From contig CBDCFL010000018.1 in the NCBI GenBank assembly GCA_965216135.1, positions 1 to 64,000 on the forward strand: DNA of 64,000 nt, written 5' to 3'. Positions 24,559-33,086 of this stretch are shown here, in pieces (positions within the stretch are counted from its first letter, which is position 1; the number at the start of each line of letters is the position of its first letter). A model generated the notes under the pieces. It did not search any database. It was given only the letters and a program-made list of their open reading frames with translations, and was not told the DNA's origin. The DNA is from CBDCFL01 sp965216135 (GTDB taxonomy: Bacteria > Pseudomonadota > Alphaproteobacteria > Rhodobacterales > Rhodobacteraceae). The position numbers and the translations under genes were made by a program.

Positions 24559-25545
24559 ATGATCATGCTACCGAACGACATGAAATGCTGGGTTTCGGGC
24601 GACGTTCTTGGTGTTGAGGGATTGAGTCTGATCAAGGGGCCGATGCCGAGGGCCAAATCCGGATCAATGGTTGTTCAGGTCAAGGCGTCGGCTTTGAATT
24701 TTTCTGACATCCTGATGACCGAGGACAAGTATCAGGTGCGACCGGCCCGGCCCTTTGTGCCGGGTCAGGAAGTGGCGGGTATCGTGACAGAGGTCGCCGA
24801 GAACGCGCGCTGGAACATCGGCGACCGCGTGGCTAGCAAGCTGGATTGGGGTGGTTTTGCACAATACGCCGCAGTGCGCGAGGATATGGCAATGGCGATC
24901 CCGGATCATCTGGGGTTTTCGCAAGGGGTTGCCCTGCCGGTCGCCTACATCACGTCGATGGTGGCGTTGCATCATTGTGTTTCGGTCGGCCCGCACGACA
25001 CGGTTCTGGTCCACGCGGCGGCCGGCGGTGTCGGCCTTGCAGCGGTTGAAATCGCCCGTGCCGCGGGGGCCAGTGTTATTGCCACCGCCGGAAGCGCCGA
25101 AAAACTTGATCTGGCCCGTCGGCACGGGGCCGATTTCGCCGTCAGTTACCGCGATGCGAACTGGAAGGATCAGGTCAAAGATCTAACCGACGGCAAGGGT
25201 GCCACGATCATCGTTGACCCGGTCGGCGGCGATGTGGCCCTGCAAAGCCTGCGCTGCATCGCGCGCTACGGCACGCTGCTGATCGTCGGCTTTGCGTCGG
25301 GCGAGATTGCCAAGCTGCCATCGAACCACCTTATGTTGAAAAGCGCGCGGGCGCAGGGCGTTTTTTGGACCCACGATCAGGACGGCGAGATGATCGCGCA
25401 GATGACGGCGCGGCTGGTTGGGCTAATCGAAGCCGGGCACATCGATCCGGTGGTTGACGACAGTTACACCTTGAACGATCTGCCGCGCGCCCTGCTCGAC
25501 CTCAAAAATCGCGCCAGCGTGGGCAAGATCGTCCTGAAAATCTGA
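24559..25545 (+). CDS. Zinc-independent NADPH:quinone oxidoreductase family protein
   Basis: This is a medium-chain dehydrogenase/reductase of the quinone oxidoreductase branch (about 328 residues) that reduces quinones or enoyl-type substrates with NADPH. The N-terminal GroES-like domain holds ALNFSDILMTEDKYQVRP and FVPGQEVAGIVTEV; the Rossmann domain begins VLVHAAAGGVGLAAVEIAR, the AAxGGVG NADPH motif. The catalytic zinc cysteines of alcohol dehydrogenases are absent. The start at ATG 24559 is chosen over the longer frame from 24499; ATG 24580 is also possible. The gene stands alone before a cluster of IS630 elements 26 bp downstream. Confidence 0.9.
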   Translation: MIMLPNDMKCWVSGDVLGVEGLSLIKGPMPRAKSGSMVVQVKASALNFSDILMTEDKYQVRPARPFVPGQEVAGIVTEVAENARWNIGDRVASKLDWGGFAQYAAVREDMAMAIPDHLGFSQGVALPVAYITSMVALHHCVSVGPHDTVLVHAAAGGVGLAAVEIARAAGASVIATAGSAEKLDLARRHGADFAVSYRDANWKDQVKDLTDGKGATIIVDPVGGDVALQSLRCIARYGTLLIVGFASGEIAKLPSNHLMLKSARAQGVFWTHDQDGEMIAQMTARLVGLIEAGHIDPVVDDSYTLNDLPRALLDLKNRASVGKIVLKI

Positions 25546-25571
25546 AGCAGGGGTGCGTAACGATTGAGTAA

Positions 25572-26731
25572 TACCAACGGCCCTAGCCGTTGACCGTTTT
25601 GGCCCATTGTCTGGTAGTGATTGACGTGATTGCGGTTTTGTCGTTTGCAAAGAAGTTCCATGCTTCGCAACACCTGTCGACGATCTGCTCATAATTGTCG
25701 AAGACGGATATGGCGAGCTTGTTGGCACGCAGATAAGCCCACACATTTTCCATCGGGTTGAGTTCAGGGGAATAGGGCGGGAGTTTGAGCAGGGTGATGT
25801 TGTCGGGTACCTCCAGCTCTGCCGAACCGTGCCAGCCAGCGCCATCCAGAATGAGCAGGGCATGTGCGCCCGATGCGACGGTTTTAGCGATCTCGGCGAG
25901 ATGCGCGCTCATGGCCTGTGTGTCGGCATGTGGCATGATCAGAGCGGCCGCTTCAGCCCGTTCCGGGCAGACGGTGCCGAAAATGTAGCTCCAGATATAG
26001 CGGGTGTCGCGCGGGGCACGGGGGCGTGTTCCACGCTCGGCCCAGATACGGGTGAGCGTGCCCTGCTGGCCAACCCGCGCTTCATCCTGAAACCATATCT
26101 CCAGGGGCTTGCTGCGGGCTGTTTCCGGCAAGGCTGCTTCTACCTCTGCGGCGAAGTTTTTTTAAAAGCCTCCTGTGCATCCGGGTCGGATTTCGGATGC
26201 TGCGGGCGCACCGACAGACGCCGAAAGCCCAGGCTTGCCAATTGTTTGCCAACAGTTCGCTCATGCATGGTGACGCCGAAGCGCTCTTCGATCTTGCGTT
26301 TCAGATCAATGCGCCGCCAGCGCACAACCCCATCGGTTTCGGGGTCGGGACCCGCCCGAACCATTTCCGCCAACTCCTCCTTCTGTGCCGCGCTCAGCAG
26401 ACAGGGTGGATCCGGCGGGCGACGGTTGAACAGGCCCGACACGCCCTCCGCATTGTAACGGTGGGCCCAATCCCGCAGCGTCTGCCGATCCATGCCGCAG
26501 TTTTCTGCCGCCGTCTTGCGGTCAACCCCATCCAGAACCAGGGCAATCGCCAACATCCGTCGCGCCGCTTTCCCATCCCGGCACCGCGCCGCTTCCTGGC
26601 GAAGCTCGCCTGCGGACTTGTCTTTGCGCGTAATCCTTACTGCCATCAAAGCCTCCCTTGCCTTGATGCCACTGAATCAGATCACGCCGCTCGTGGGAAT
26701 CCCCTTGAGTCAAATCTGGGGGCCGTTGGTA
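25572..26731 (-). mobile_element. IS630-family element type C, copy 2
   Basis: The element is 1160 bp with terminal repeats TACCAACGGCCC, flanked by TAA at 25569-25571 and 26732-26734. A hybrid IS630 element begins immediately after the right duplication. Confidence 0.93.
25583..26646 (-). CDS. IS630-family transposase type C made by -1 frameshift
   Basis: OrfA begins at ATG 26646 (MAVRITRKDKSAGELRQEAA) and orfB ends at 25583 (RQWAKTVNG). They meet at an A7 run (T7 at 26157-26163 on the plus strand); slipping back one base on A-AAA-AAA gives EAFKKNFAAEVEA and a continuous product of about 354 residues with WFQDEAR, LILDGAGWH and ELNPMENVW. Both copies of type C carry exactly seven A residues, which favours programmed frameshifting over decay. 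This copy looks functional. Confidence 0.82.
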
Positions 26732-26745
26732 TAATACCAACGGCC

Positions 26746-27803
26746 TTATAGAATGACGCTTTTTGCGTATTCGCGTGAGGTTATGTTTTGAACGGTCTCT
26801 TTGTCTTCGGCGAAGAAGTTCCACGCGTCGCAGCACTTCTCGACGATGTGGTCGTAACTGTCGAAGATGGAGATGGCGAGTTTGTTGGCGCGCAGGTAGG
26901 CCCAGACGTTTTCGATCGGGTTGAGTTCCGGCGCGTATGGCGGCAGGGGGAGAAGTGTGATGTTGTCGGGGGTGCATAGTGCCTTTGAACCGTGCCAGCC
27001 TGCGCCATCAAGCACGATTACGGCATGTGCCCCTGGAACGACGGTTTTGGCGATTTCGGCGAGGTGTTCATTCATCGCCTGCGTATCGGCAAAGGGCATG
27101 ACGAGGGCGGCGGCAGCGGCGCGTTCCGGACAGACGGCTCCAAATATGTAAGCCCATTTGTAGCGAGTATCACGTGGCGCGCGCGGGCGGGTTCCGCGCC
27201 TGGCCCAAACACAGGTGAGCGTTCCCTGCTGTCCGATCCTCGCTTCATCCTGGAACCAGATTTCCAGTGGTTTGCCGCGGGCTTCAGGCGGCAGTGCCGC
27301 CGCTACCAGCTGCGCGAAGTTTTTTTTTGAACGCCGCCTGTGCGGCCGGATCCGATTGAGGATGTGCGGGGCGCACCGAAAGCCGCCTGAACCCAAGTTC
27401 GGCAAGCTGTTTGCCTACCGTGCGCTCATGCATGACAACACCGAAGCGCTCTTTGATCAGGTGCTTCAGGTCGATACGCCGCCAACGCACCACGCGGTCC
27501 ACCTCAGGGTCAGGACCCGCGCGAACGATCTCGGAAAGTTCCGCCTTCTGCGCGGCGCTCAGGTAAGGCGTGCGCCCTGGTGCCGTGCGGTTCGACAGGC
27601 CCGCAAGCCCCCCCGGCATTGTAACGATACACCCAGTCGCGCAAGGTTTGCCGGTCCATCCCGCAGCTCCGCGCCGCCGCCGCGCGGTCCGACCCTTCCA
27701 TAACCAACGCAATCGCCAACATCCTCCGCGCTGCCTTCGCATCCGTTGACCTCGCCGCCGGCGCGCGAAGGTCCCTCGCCGATACATGATCCAATGTCTT
27801 CCG
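26746..27803 (-). pseudogene. IS630-family transposase type D, disrupted
   Basis: The reading begins near LDHVSARDLRAPAARSTDAK and has an HTH (SCGMDRQTLRDWVYRYN) and a full set of catalytic blocks (WFQDEARIGQQG, IVLDGAGWHGSK, ELNPIENVW) to the stop at 26746. Two homopolymers break the frame: seven G residues near 27608-27614 (six or nine would fit) and nine A residues (T9 at 27320-27328; eight or a -1/+1 shift would fit). The first few codons and the outer end of the element are lost at the junction with type B. Confidence 0.82.
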
Positions 27804-28650
27804 TGTCGCGCATGAATTGCCAGACAACGGTGATGTTGTCGGGGATCGCCAACTGATCGACGATCAGCACCGCATGGGCGCCGGGATCGACGGCGGCACT
27901 GATCTCGATGAGGTGCGCCGCCATGGCGTCGGTGTCGCACCAGGGCATGACCAGCCCGGCGCCTTTCCCCTTCGCGGGACAGATCGCGCCGAAGATATAG
28001 GCCCATTCGGTGCGCTGGTCGCGGGGCACCCGCGGGCGCGTGCCACGTCTGGCCCATCGGCGTGTGAGCTTATTCTTCTGGCCTCTCTCTATCTCGACGC
28101 CTTTCGGGAGCCTCGCCCGGATCTTCGCCAGTTCGGCGGGGAAGTTTTTTTTAAAAGCCTCGACGGCCAGCTCGTTTTGCGCGTAGTGGCGCGGCCGCGC
28201 CGAGATCTTGGCGAAGCCGAGCGCCTTCAACTCGCGCCCGACCGTGGTCTCGTCGAGCGAGATGGCGAACGTCTCCAAGAGCCACCGCGCCAGGTCCTTG
28301 CGCCGCCAGCGCACGACGCCGTCGACCGCCAGGACCGGGCCGGCCTCAACAACCTCCGCCAGTGCGCGGCGGTGATCGGCGTTGAGCTTCGAGGGTGCGC
28401 CCGGTGACTTCCCATCGACCAGCCCGTCCGGTCCGCGGGCGTTGAAGCGCAGCACCCAGTCGCGAATGATCTGCAGACCGACGCCGCCGATCCGCGACGC
28501 ATCCGTCCTGCTGCCACCATCGTAGACCTCGGCCAACGCCAGCAGACGACGGCTCTGGGTCGCGTCCCTGGTCCTCTTCGCGAGGTGCCGCAGTGAGACG
28601 CTGTCAAAATCGTTCCGTAAGTCGATAGGCGCTGCCATGGCGAACCTCAT
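27804..28650 (-). pseudogene. IS630 type B transposase lacking all catalytic motifs
   Basis: Compared with the intact type B gene, the HTH region and linker (ATG 28650 to about residue 195) are preserved. Then three separate deletions of 24, 24 and 45 bp remove, respectively, the first-Asp block (LWWQDEARI), the AGWHLTPK block after the second Asp, and LALPPRSPELNPVEN with the catalytic Glu. All three keep the frame. After MRD the frame enters type D sequence in antisense and stays open to 27559, giving a 363-codon frame. It cannot transpose, but it could still encode a DNA-binding fragment. Confidence 0.85.
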
Positions 28651-28765
28651 TGGTTCACCACATTGAGTCAGAGATCGGACCGCTTGGGAATCCCCAACGT
28701 GAGTCAGGCATTCCGCTCGGTGGTATCAGCGTCACCAGGGCGATCCCGGGTCGCATCTCGCTGAG

Positions 28766-28990
28766 ATGACCGACAGCGAGATCATCGCCGTGGCGAATGC
28801 CGTAATTTCAGACCTGCAGGGCCCGGAAAGCATCGGGTTCACTGCATTTGGCGGCACCGATGATACCAGGAAATTGCTGATGGTCTACGAACGGACCGAT
28901 TGGATACTTGCCGACATCTCGGACCCGATTTTGACCGATTTCGCAACGCATTGGCAAGATTTGCGTCGCGGCGACAGGGTCAGAAAGTAG
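28766..28990 (+). CDS. Small hypothetical protein or C-terminal fragment
   Basis: The frame codes 74 residues, MTDSEIIAVANAVISDLQGP to LRRGDRVRK, acidic and with no family I recognise. The same frame is open upstream to the hybrid IS630 end (28726), and the IS630 has no matching duplication there, so it may be the tail of a larger gene lost by rearrangement. A hairpin follows 27 bp after the stop. Confidence 0.45.
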   Translation: MTDSEIIAVANAVISDLQGPESIGFTAFGGTDDTRKLLMVYERTDWILADISDPILTDFATHWQDLRRGDRVRK

Positions 28991-29016
28991 GTCGCCCGAT
29001 CTGATTTGAGACGGTA

Positions 29017-29039
29017 CCGGTTTCTTCAAAAGAAACCGG
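29017..29039 (+). terminator. Hairpin, probable terminator before ssrA
   Basis: CCGGTTTCTT-CAA-AAGAAACCGG is a perfect 10-bp stem. No U-run follows, so it may be a weak or factor-assisted terminator. Confidence 0.55.
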
Positions 29040-29107
29040 CCTGAAATCATTTGATGATTTCGCGCCCATCAAGCCCTTTTCATCAGAATAATCACCACCT
29101 ATATTAC

Positions 29108-29400
29108 CCATGTCCCTTCGGGGACTATGGACATAAACGCGCTCGTCATAAGCGGATCGGACCCGGGGGCGGTACCCGGCGGCTCCACCAAAACCTGATC
29201 ATTTGCAGGTCGCGGGGCCGAAATAGGATCGACGGACGTCTAAAGGGGTTAGCTTTGTCTCGGCGGGGTGCCACCGTTATCGGTCCGACAAGCATAATTG
29301 CAAATGACAATCATGCTCCGGTTGCTCTCGCTGCTTAATGCAGTGCGAAAGACCGAAAATTAAGTCCTTGTGCTTTGCAGCATAAGGCGGGGTTCGCAGG
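29108..29400 (+). ncRNA. ssrA: Two-piece permuted tmRNA
   Basis: tmRNA rescues stalled ribosomes and tags the unfinished protein for ClpXP. The alphaproteobacterial permuted order is visible: the acceptor piece comes first, with a T-arm-like CCGGGGGCGGTACCCGG and the 3' end GGCGGCTCCACCA (CCA at 29188-29190); after a 23-bp loop the coding piece starts GGGGCCGAAATAGGATCGAC at 29214. GGGGCCG pairs with CGGCTCC as the 7-bp acceptor stem. The tag frame at 29300-29338 reads ANDNHAPVALAA and a TAA stop. The outer ends (about 29108 and 29400) are estimates. sspB, coding the adaptor that delivers such tagged proteins to ClpXP, is the next gene. Confidence 0.93.
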
Positions 29401-29499
29401 CACCTGGCAACAGAAGCCTGCACTTTCATGCGCCCCATCGGCCCCTTTTCTTCACCTCCGAATCCCGTATGGTAAGGCGACCTTGACCGGAGTGCCCGG

Positions 29500-29961
29500 A
29501 TGTCTGGCCCGATTGATTACGGAAACCTGATGCACGAGGCCATGCGCGGCCTGATCAAGAAGGTTCTGCGACAGATCTCAAAAAGCGGCCTGCCTGGTGA
29601 CCATCATTTCTTTATCAAAATTGACACCATGCACTCCGGCGTCGAGCTGGCGGATTGGTTGTCAGACCGATACCCCGAAGAAATGACGATCGTTATTCAA
29701 AACTGGTATGAGGGCCTGAACGTAACGGATGAAGGGTTTGCGATAACGCTCAATTTCGGCGACAAGCCAGAGCCGCTTTATATCCCTTTTGAGGCGGTGC
29801 GCACCTTTGTTGACCCATCGGTCGAGTTTGGCCTGAAGTTCGAAACCCAGGAGACCGACGAGCCCGATGACGCGGTCGTGCGTGAAGTGCAGGGCGAGAC
29901 CGACGACGATGGTCCACCCGATGGTGAGGTCGTTTCACTAGACAGTTTCCGCAAACCCTGA
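29500..29961 (+). CDS. sspB: ClpXP adaptor SspB (alpha type)
   Basis: SspB binds the ssrA tag and hands tagged substrates to ClpXP. This 153-residue protein has the alpha-type SspB core: IDYGNLMHEAMRGLIKKVLR, GLPGDHHFFIKIDT, the YPEEMTIVIQNWYEGLNVTD strand pair and PLYIPFEAVRTFVDPSVEFGL, followed by an acidic tail ending VVSLDSFRKP, which fits the ClpX-binding tail. The start ATG 29500 follows a GACCGGAG ribosome-site-like stretch. It lies about 100 bp after ssrA, so the tagging RNA and its adaptor are neighbours. Confidence 0.9.
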   Translation: MSGPIDYGNLMHEAMRGLIKKVLRQISKSGLPGDHHFFIKIDTMHSGVELADWLSDRYPEEMTIVIQNWYEGLNVTDEGFAITLNFGDKPEPLYIPFEAVRTFVDPSVEFGLKFETQETDEPDDAVVREVQGETDDDGPPDGEVVSLDSFRKP

Positions 29962-30046
29962 TCCAGAACCGGCGGCACAAAGCGCCAGATTGAACATTTC
30001 GTCACGTCAGTTATGAAAGCGCAAACCCCGAGCGCCGGAGACGCCC

Positions 30047-31438
30047 ATGACCAAAATCCGCACCGAAACCGATAGCTTTGGTCCGCTGGACGTGCCAGCC
30101 GACAAATACTGGGGCGCGCAGACGCAGCGGTCGATCATGAATTTTCCCATCGGCTGGGAAAAGCAGCCGGTCGCGATCGTGCGCGCGCTGGGTGTCATCA
30201 AACAGGCTTGCGCGATGGCCAATAGGACCGCCGGCGCGCTGGATGCCGACAAGGCGGATGCGATCATTCAGGCAGCCTCAGAAGTGGCAAACGGCGCGTT
30301 GGACGACAATTTCCCGCTGGTGGTCTGGCAGACCGGATCGGGCACGCAATCAAACATGAACGCTAATGAGGTGATCGCCAATCGCGCGATCGAGATCATG
30401 GGCGGCGAGATCGGCTCCAAAGACCCGGTGCATCCAAACGACCATTGCAATATGGGCCAGTCGTCCAACGATACCTTTCCAACCGCGATGCATATCGCCA
30501 CTGCGATGACGGCGCATGACGTGCTGTTACCGGGGCTGGCCAAATTACACGCCGCACTGGAAACCAAGGTCCAGGAATTCGACGGCATCGTCAAGATCGG
30601 CCGCACCCACACCATGGATGCAACGCCGCTGACATTGGCGCAGGAATTTTCCGGCTATGCGCATCAGGTTGCCATGGGGATTGCGCGGGTCAAAGCCGCC
30701 CTGCCCCGGATATACGAGCTGGCCCAGGGTGGCACCGCGGTCGGCACCGGGCTGAATACGCGGCCTGGCTGGGCAGTGGACGTCGCCGCGAACATGGCTG
30801 AAATCACCGGCCTGCCCTTTGTCACCGCGCCCAACAAGTTTGAGGCGCTGGCCGCACATGACGCGATGGTCGAGATGTCGGGCGCGGTCAAAACCGTCGC
30901 CGCCAGCCTGTTCAAGATCGCCAACGACATCCGCCTTCTGGGCTCTGGCCCGCGCTGCGGCCTGGGCGAGCTGATGCTGCCGGAAAATGAGCCTGGCTCT
31001 TCCATCATGCCGGGCAAAGTGAACCCAACCCAATGCGAAGCGATTACACAGGTCTGCGCCCATGTATTCGGCAATGACGCGGCGATCGGTTTTGCCGGCT
31101 CTCAGGGGCATTTTGAACTGAATGTCTACAAACCGATGATCGCGTATAACCTGCTGCAATCCATGCAATTGATCGGCGATGCCTGTGCGGCTTTTACCGA
31201 CAATTGCGTCGCGGGCATTCGCGCCAACACCGACCGGATCGACCAGCTGATGCGCAAAAGCCTGATGCTGGTAACCGCACTTGCCCCAACCATCGGCTAC
31301 GACAATGCAACAACCGTCGCCAAGACCGCGCACAAGAACGGCACGACCCTGAAGGAAGAAGCGATCCGGCTTGGTTTCGTCGATGCAGAGACCTTTGAGC
31401 GCGTGGTACGACCGGAAAACATGATCGGACCCAAGTGA
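30047..31438 (+). CDS. fumC: Class II fumarate hydratase
   Basis: FumC interconverts fumarate and L-malate in the TCA cycle. The 463-residue protein has the family length, the N-terminal TETDSFGPLDVPADKYWGAQTQ region, substrate-binding TGSGTQSNMNANEVI and HPNDHCNMGQSSNDTFPTAM (with the active-site His), and the superfamily signature GSSIMPGKVNPTQ. It is intact. The stop codon overlaps the start of the next small gene, implying co-translation. Confidence 0.97.
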   Translation: MTKIRTETDSFGPLDVPADKYWGAQTQRSIMNFPIGWEKQPVAIVRALGVIKQACAMANRTAGALDADKADAIIQAASEVANGALDDNFPLVVWQTGSGTQSNMNANEVIANRAIEIMGGEIGSKDPVHPNDHCNMGQSSNDTFPTAMHIATAMTAHDVLLPGLAKLHAALETKVQEFDGIVKIGRTHTMDATPLTLAQEFSGYAHQVAMGIARVKAALPRIYELAQGGTAVGTGLNTRPGWAVDVAANMAEITGLPFVTAPNKFEALAAHDAMVEMSGAVKTVAASLFKIANDIRLLGSGPRCGLGELMLPENEPGSSIMPGKVNPTQCEAITQVCAHVFGNDAAIGFAGSQGHFELNVYKPMIAYNLLQSMQLIGDACAAFTDNCVAGIRANTDRIDQLMRKSLMLVTALAPTIGYDNATTVAKTAHKNGTTLKEEAIRLGFVDAETFERVVRPENMIGPK

Positions 31439-31656
31439 GCAGGCGCCCGGCAAAGCATTCTCTGACGTTACGCGGGCATCGCACCAGCGTCTCGCTTGAG
31501 CCGGAATTCTGGCAGGCGTTTCGCGATATTGCCAAAGCCGATCACCGTGCAGTCAGTGATCTGGCTGCCGAAATCGACGCAAGCCGGGGCACCGATCGCG
31601 GGCTGGCCTCGGCCATCCGGGTGTTTGTATTGCGCCGAATGCAGGCGTCAGGTTAA
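31435..31656 (+). CDS. Small ribbon-helix-helix domain protein
   Basis: This 73-residue protein starts with GTG 31435 overlapping the fumC stop. The sequence HSLTLRGHRTSVSLEPEFWQ followed by AFRDIAKADHRAVSDLAAEID is the arc/RHH_4-type ribbon-helix-helix pattern seen in a small protein that follows fumC in many Rhodobacterales. It probably binds DNA as a dimer; its target is unknown. Confidence 0.8.
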   Translation: MSRRPAKHSLTLRGHRTSVSLEPEFWQAFRDIAKADHRAVSDLAAEIDASRGTDRGLASAIRVFVLRRMQASG

Positions 31657-31810
31657 GGATTTGTTTACCCAAGCCCGTGCAAAATTTCGGATATGTCACT
31701 GCACGCAACAGAAAGCCTGAAAGAGTTTTGGCTGCTGCGATTGTTCAGCGCCTAAGGCTGCGCGTCAGGGCGGTGCGGTGCGGCGCTCCGTTCGCGACGT
31801 TGAAAGGATC

Positions 31811-31924
31811 ATGGGAAGGGCACAATTCGAGCGGGAGTTGCGCCGCCGCGGCTATCATGCGGTCGAGAATGCCGGCCAGTTCATCGTATTTTGCAACAAC
31901 GACCAGATCGAAATTGTCTGCTAA
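31811..31924 (+). CDS. Possible 37-residue peptide
   Basis: A short frame (MGRAQFERELRRRGYHAVEN, ending IEIVC) lies just before a double hairpin. It has no recognised family and only a weak ribosome site (GAAAGG). It may be a fragment; low confidence. Confidence 0.25.
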   Translation: MGRAQFERELRRRGYHAVENAGQFIVFCNNDQIEIVC

Positions 31925-31927
31925 AAC

Positions 31928-31972
31928 GAAATCTTTAGAAAAGATTTCCCTGAGAGTTTTGCCAAAACTCTC
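31928..31972. terminator. Two adjacent hairpins between convergent genes
   Basis: GAAATCTTT-AGA-AAAGATTTC and GAGAGTTTT-GCC-AAAACTCTC are two perfect 9-bp stems with 3-nt loops, 3 bp apart. They sit between plus-strand genes and the minus-strand xdhC stop (31971-31973), fitting a bidirectional terminator. Confidence 0.8.
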
Positions 31973-32954
31973 ATTTCCGTCGCACTCTTTGGGTCATTTC
32001 CGCCATTATCGAGATCGCGATTTCAGCCGGGCTTTTGGCACCGATCATCAGACCCACGGGCGCATATATGCGCGAAATCTGCTCGGCGCTGCATCCTGCC
32101 GCGACCAGCCGGGCCACGCGCTTTTCATGGGTGCGTTTTGAACCCAGACAGCCGATGTAAAAGACATCTGAGCCCAATGCCGCAAGTATCGCCGGATCGT
32201 CCAGTTTCGGATCATGGGCCAGCGTCACCACCGCTGTCCTGGCGTCCAGACCCATGGCCTGCAACGCGTGATCCGGCCAGTCGGTGACAATCGGCTCGCC
32301 GGGAAAGCGTTCAGCCGTGGCAAAGCCGTCGCGCGGATCGATCAGCGTCACGTCAAAGGCGGCAAGGCGCGCCATAACCACCAGCGGCTGCGCAATATGG
32401 ACCGCCCCAACAACCGCAAGGCGCAAGGGCGGGTTGTGAACGGTCACGAATGCACCGCCCTCATATCCGGAACGATCGGATGCAAAGCGCGCGTCGATTG
32501 CGCCTGGCGGTGTCTCATCGCCCGGTCGCGCCAAACGCCGCACGCTCTGTTCCAAATCGACGACATAGGCCACGGCCAAGCGCTCGGCGCGCAGGTCGCA
32601 TAGCTGCGATAATATATCGGCACCCAGACCCCGGCCCACGGGTTCTATCAGCACCTTGATCGTGCCGCCGCAGGGCAGCCCGACCGAAAATGCATCCTCG
32701 TCGCTGATCCCGTAGGTCGCAAGCTGCGCCGAACCTGCGGCCAGCGCGTCCAGGGCTTCGGCCACAATCGCGCCTTCTACGCAGCCCCCGGACACGGAGC
32801 CGACAAAGTCCGATGCGCCGGATATCGCCATCTGCGCGCCAACCGGGCGCGGCGCAGACCCCCAGGTTTCGACAACCGTGGCCAGGATCGCGCCACGTCC
32901 CTCGCGGTGCCATCTGAGCGCGGTTTCAGGAATGTCGTCGTAGTCGGGTTTCAT
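31971..32954 (-). CDS. XdhC-family protein
   Basis: XdhC-like proteins bind and insert sulfurated molybdenum cofactor into xanthine dehydrogenase-type enzymes. This 327-residue protein has the XdhC/CoxI N-terminal domain (ILATVVETWGSAPRPVGAQM, VSGGCVEGAIVAEA, SVGLPCGGTIKVLIEP) and the C-terminal Rossmann domain (LAVVGAVHIAQPL, FYIGCLGSKRTHEKR, GLMIGAKSPAEIAISIMAEM). The start at ATG 32954 is chosen; the longer frame overlaps the next gene's promoter region. No xdhA/xdhB or CO-dehydrogenase-like gene lies nearby, so its client enzyme is encoded elsewhere. It is divergent from gcdH. Confidence 0.9.
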   Translation of the reverse strand: MKPDYDDIPETALRWHREGRGAILATVVETWGSAPRPVGAQMAISGASDFVGSVSGGCVEGAIVAEALDALAAGSAQLATYGISDEDAFSVGLPCGGTIKVLIEPVGRGLGADILSQLCDLRAERLAVAYVVDLEQSVRRLARPGDETPPGAIDARFASDRSGYEGGAFVTVHNPPLRLAVVGAVHIAQPLVVMARLAAFDVTLIDPRDGFATAERFPGEPIVTDWPDHALQAMGLDARTAVVTLAHDPKLDDPAILAALGSDVFYIGCLGSKRTHEKRVARLVAAGCSAEQISRIYAPVGLMIGAKSPAEIAISIMAEMTQRVRRK

Positions 32955-33086
32955 GCCCGTTTCATAATATCCGCCGCCGTCGAGCACCACGACAATGTTG
33001 CACGCCAGGATCGGGTGCGTTGTGCAAATGCGGCATTTCACGTATGCGATGCTCTTGATCCGCTCACAGCCAGAGGCCGCCTGCAG

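Larger units (their letters stand above)
26735..28725 (-). mobile_element. Hybrid of two IS630 lineages (type D joined to type B)
   Basis: The left 1.07 kb is a distinct type D element (end TACCAACGGCC); the right 0.92 kb is a type B element ending GCTCGGTGGTA as at 52043. They join near 27803 within the type D N-terminal codons. Flanks are TAA (left) and TCA (right), so no target duplication is visible. Confidence 0.85.

Noticed and set aside
29051..29338. 95-codon frame over the tmRNA locus
   Set aside because: The sequence is the ssrA gene; only the 12-residue tag (29300-29338) is translated from it.
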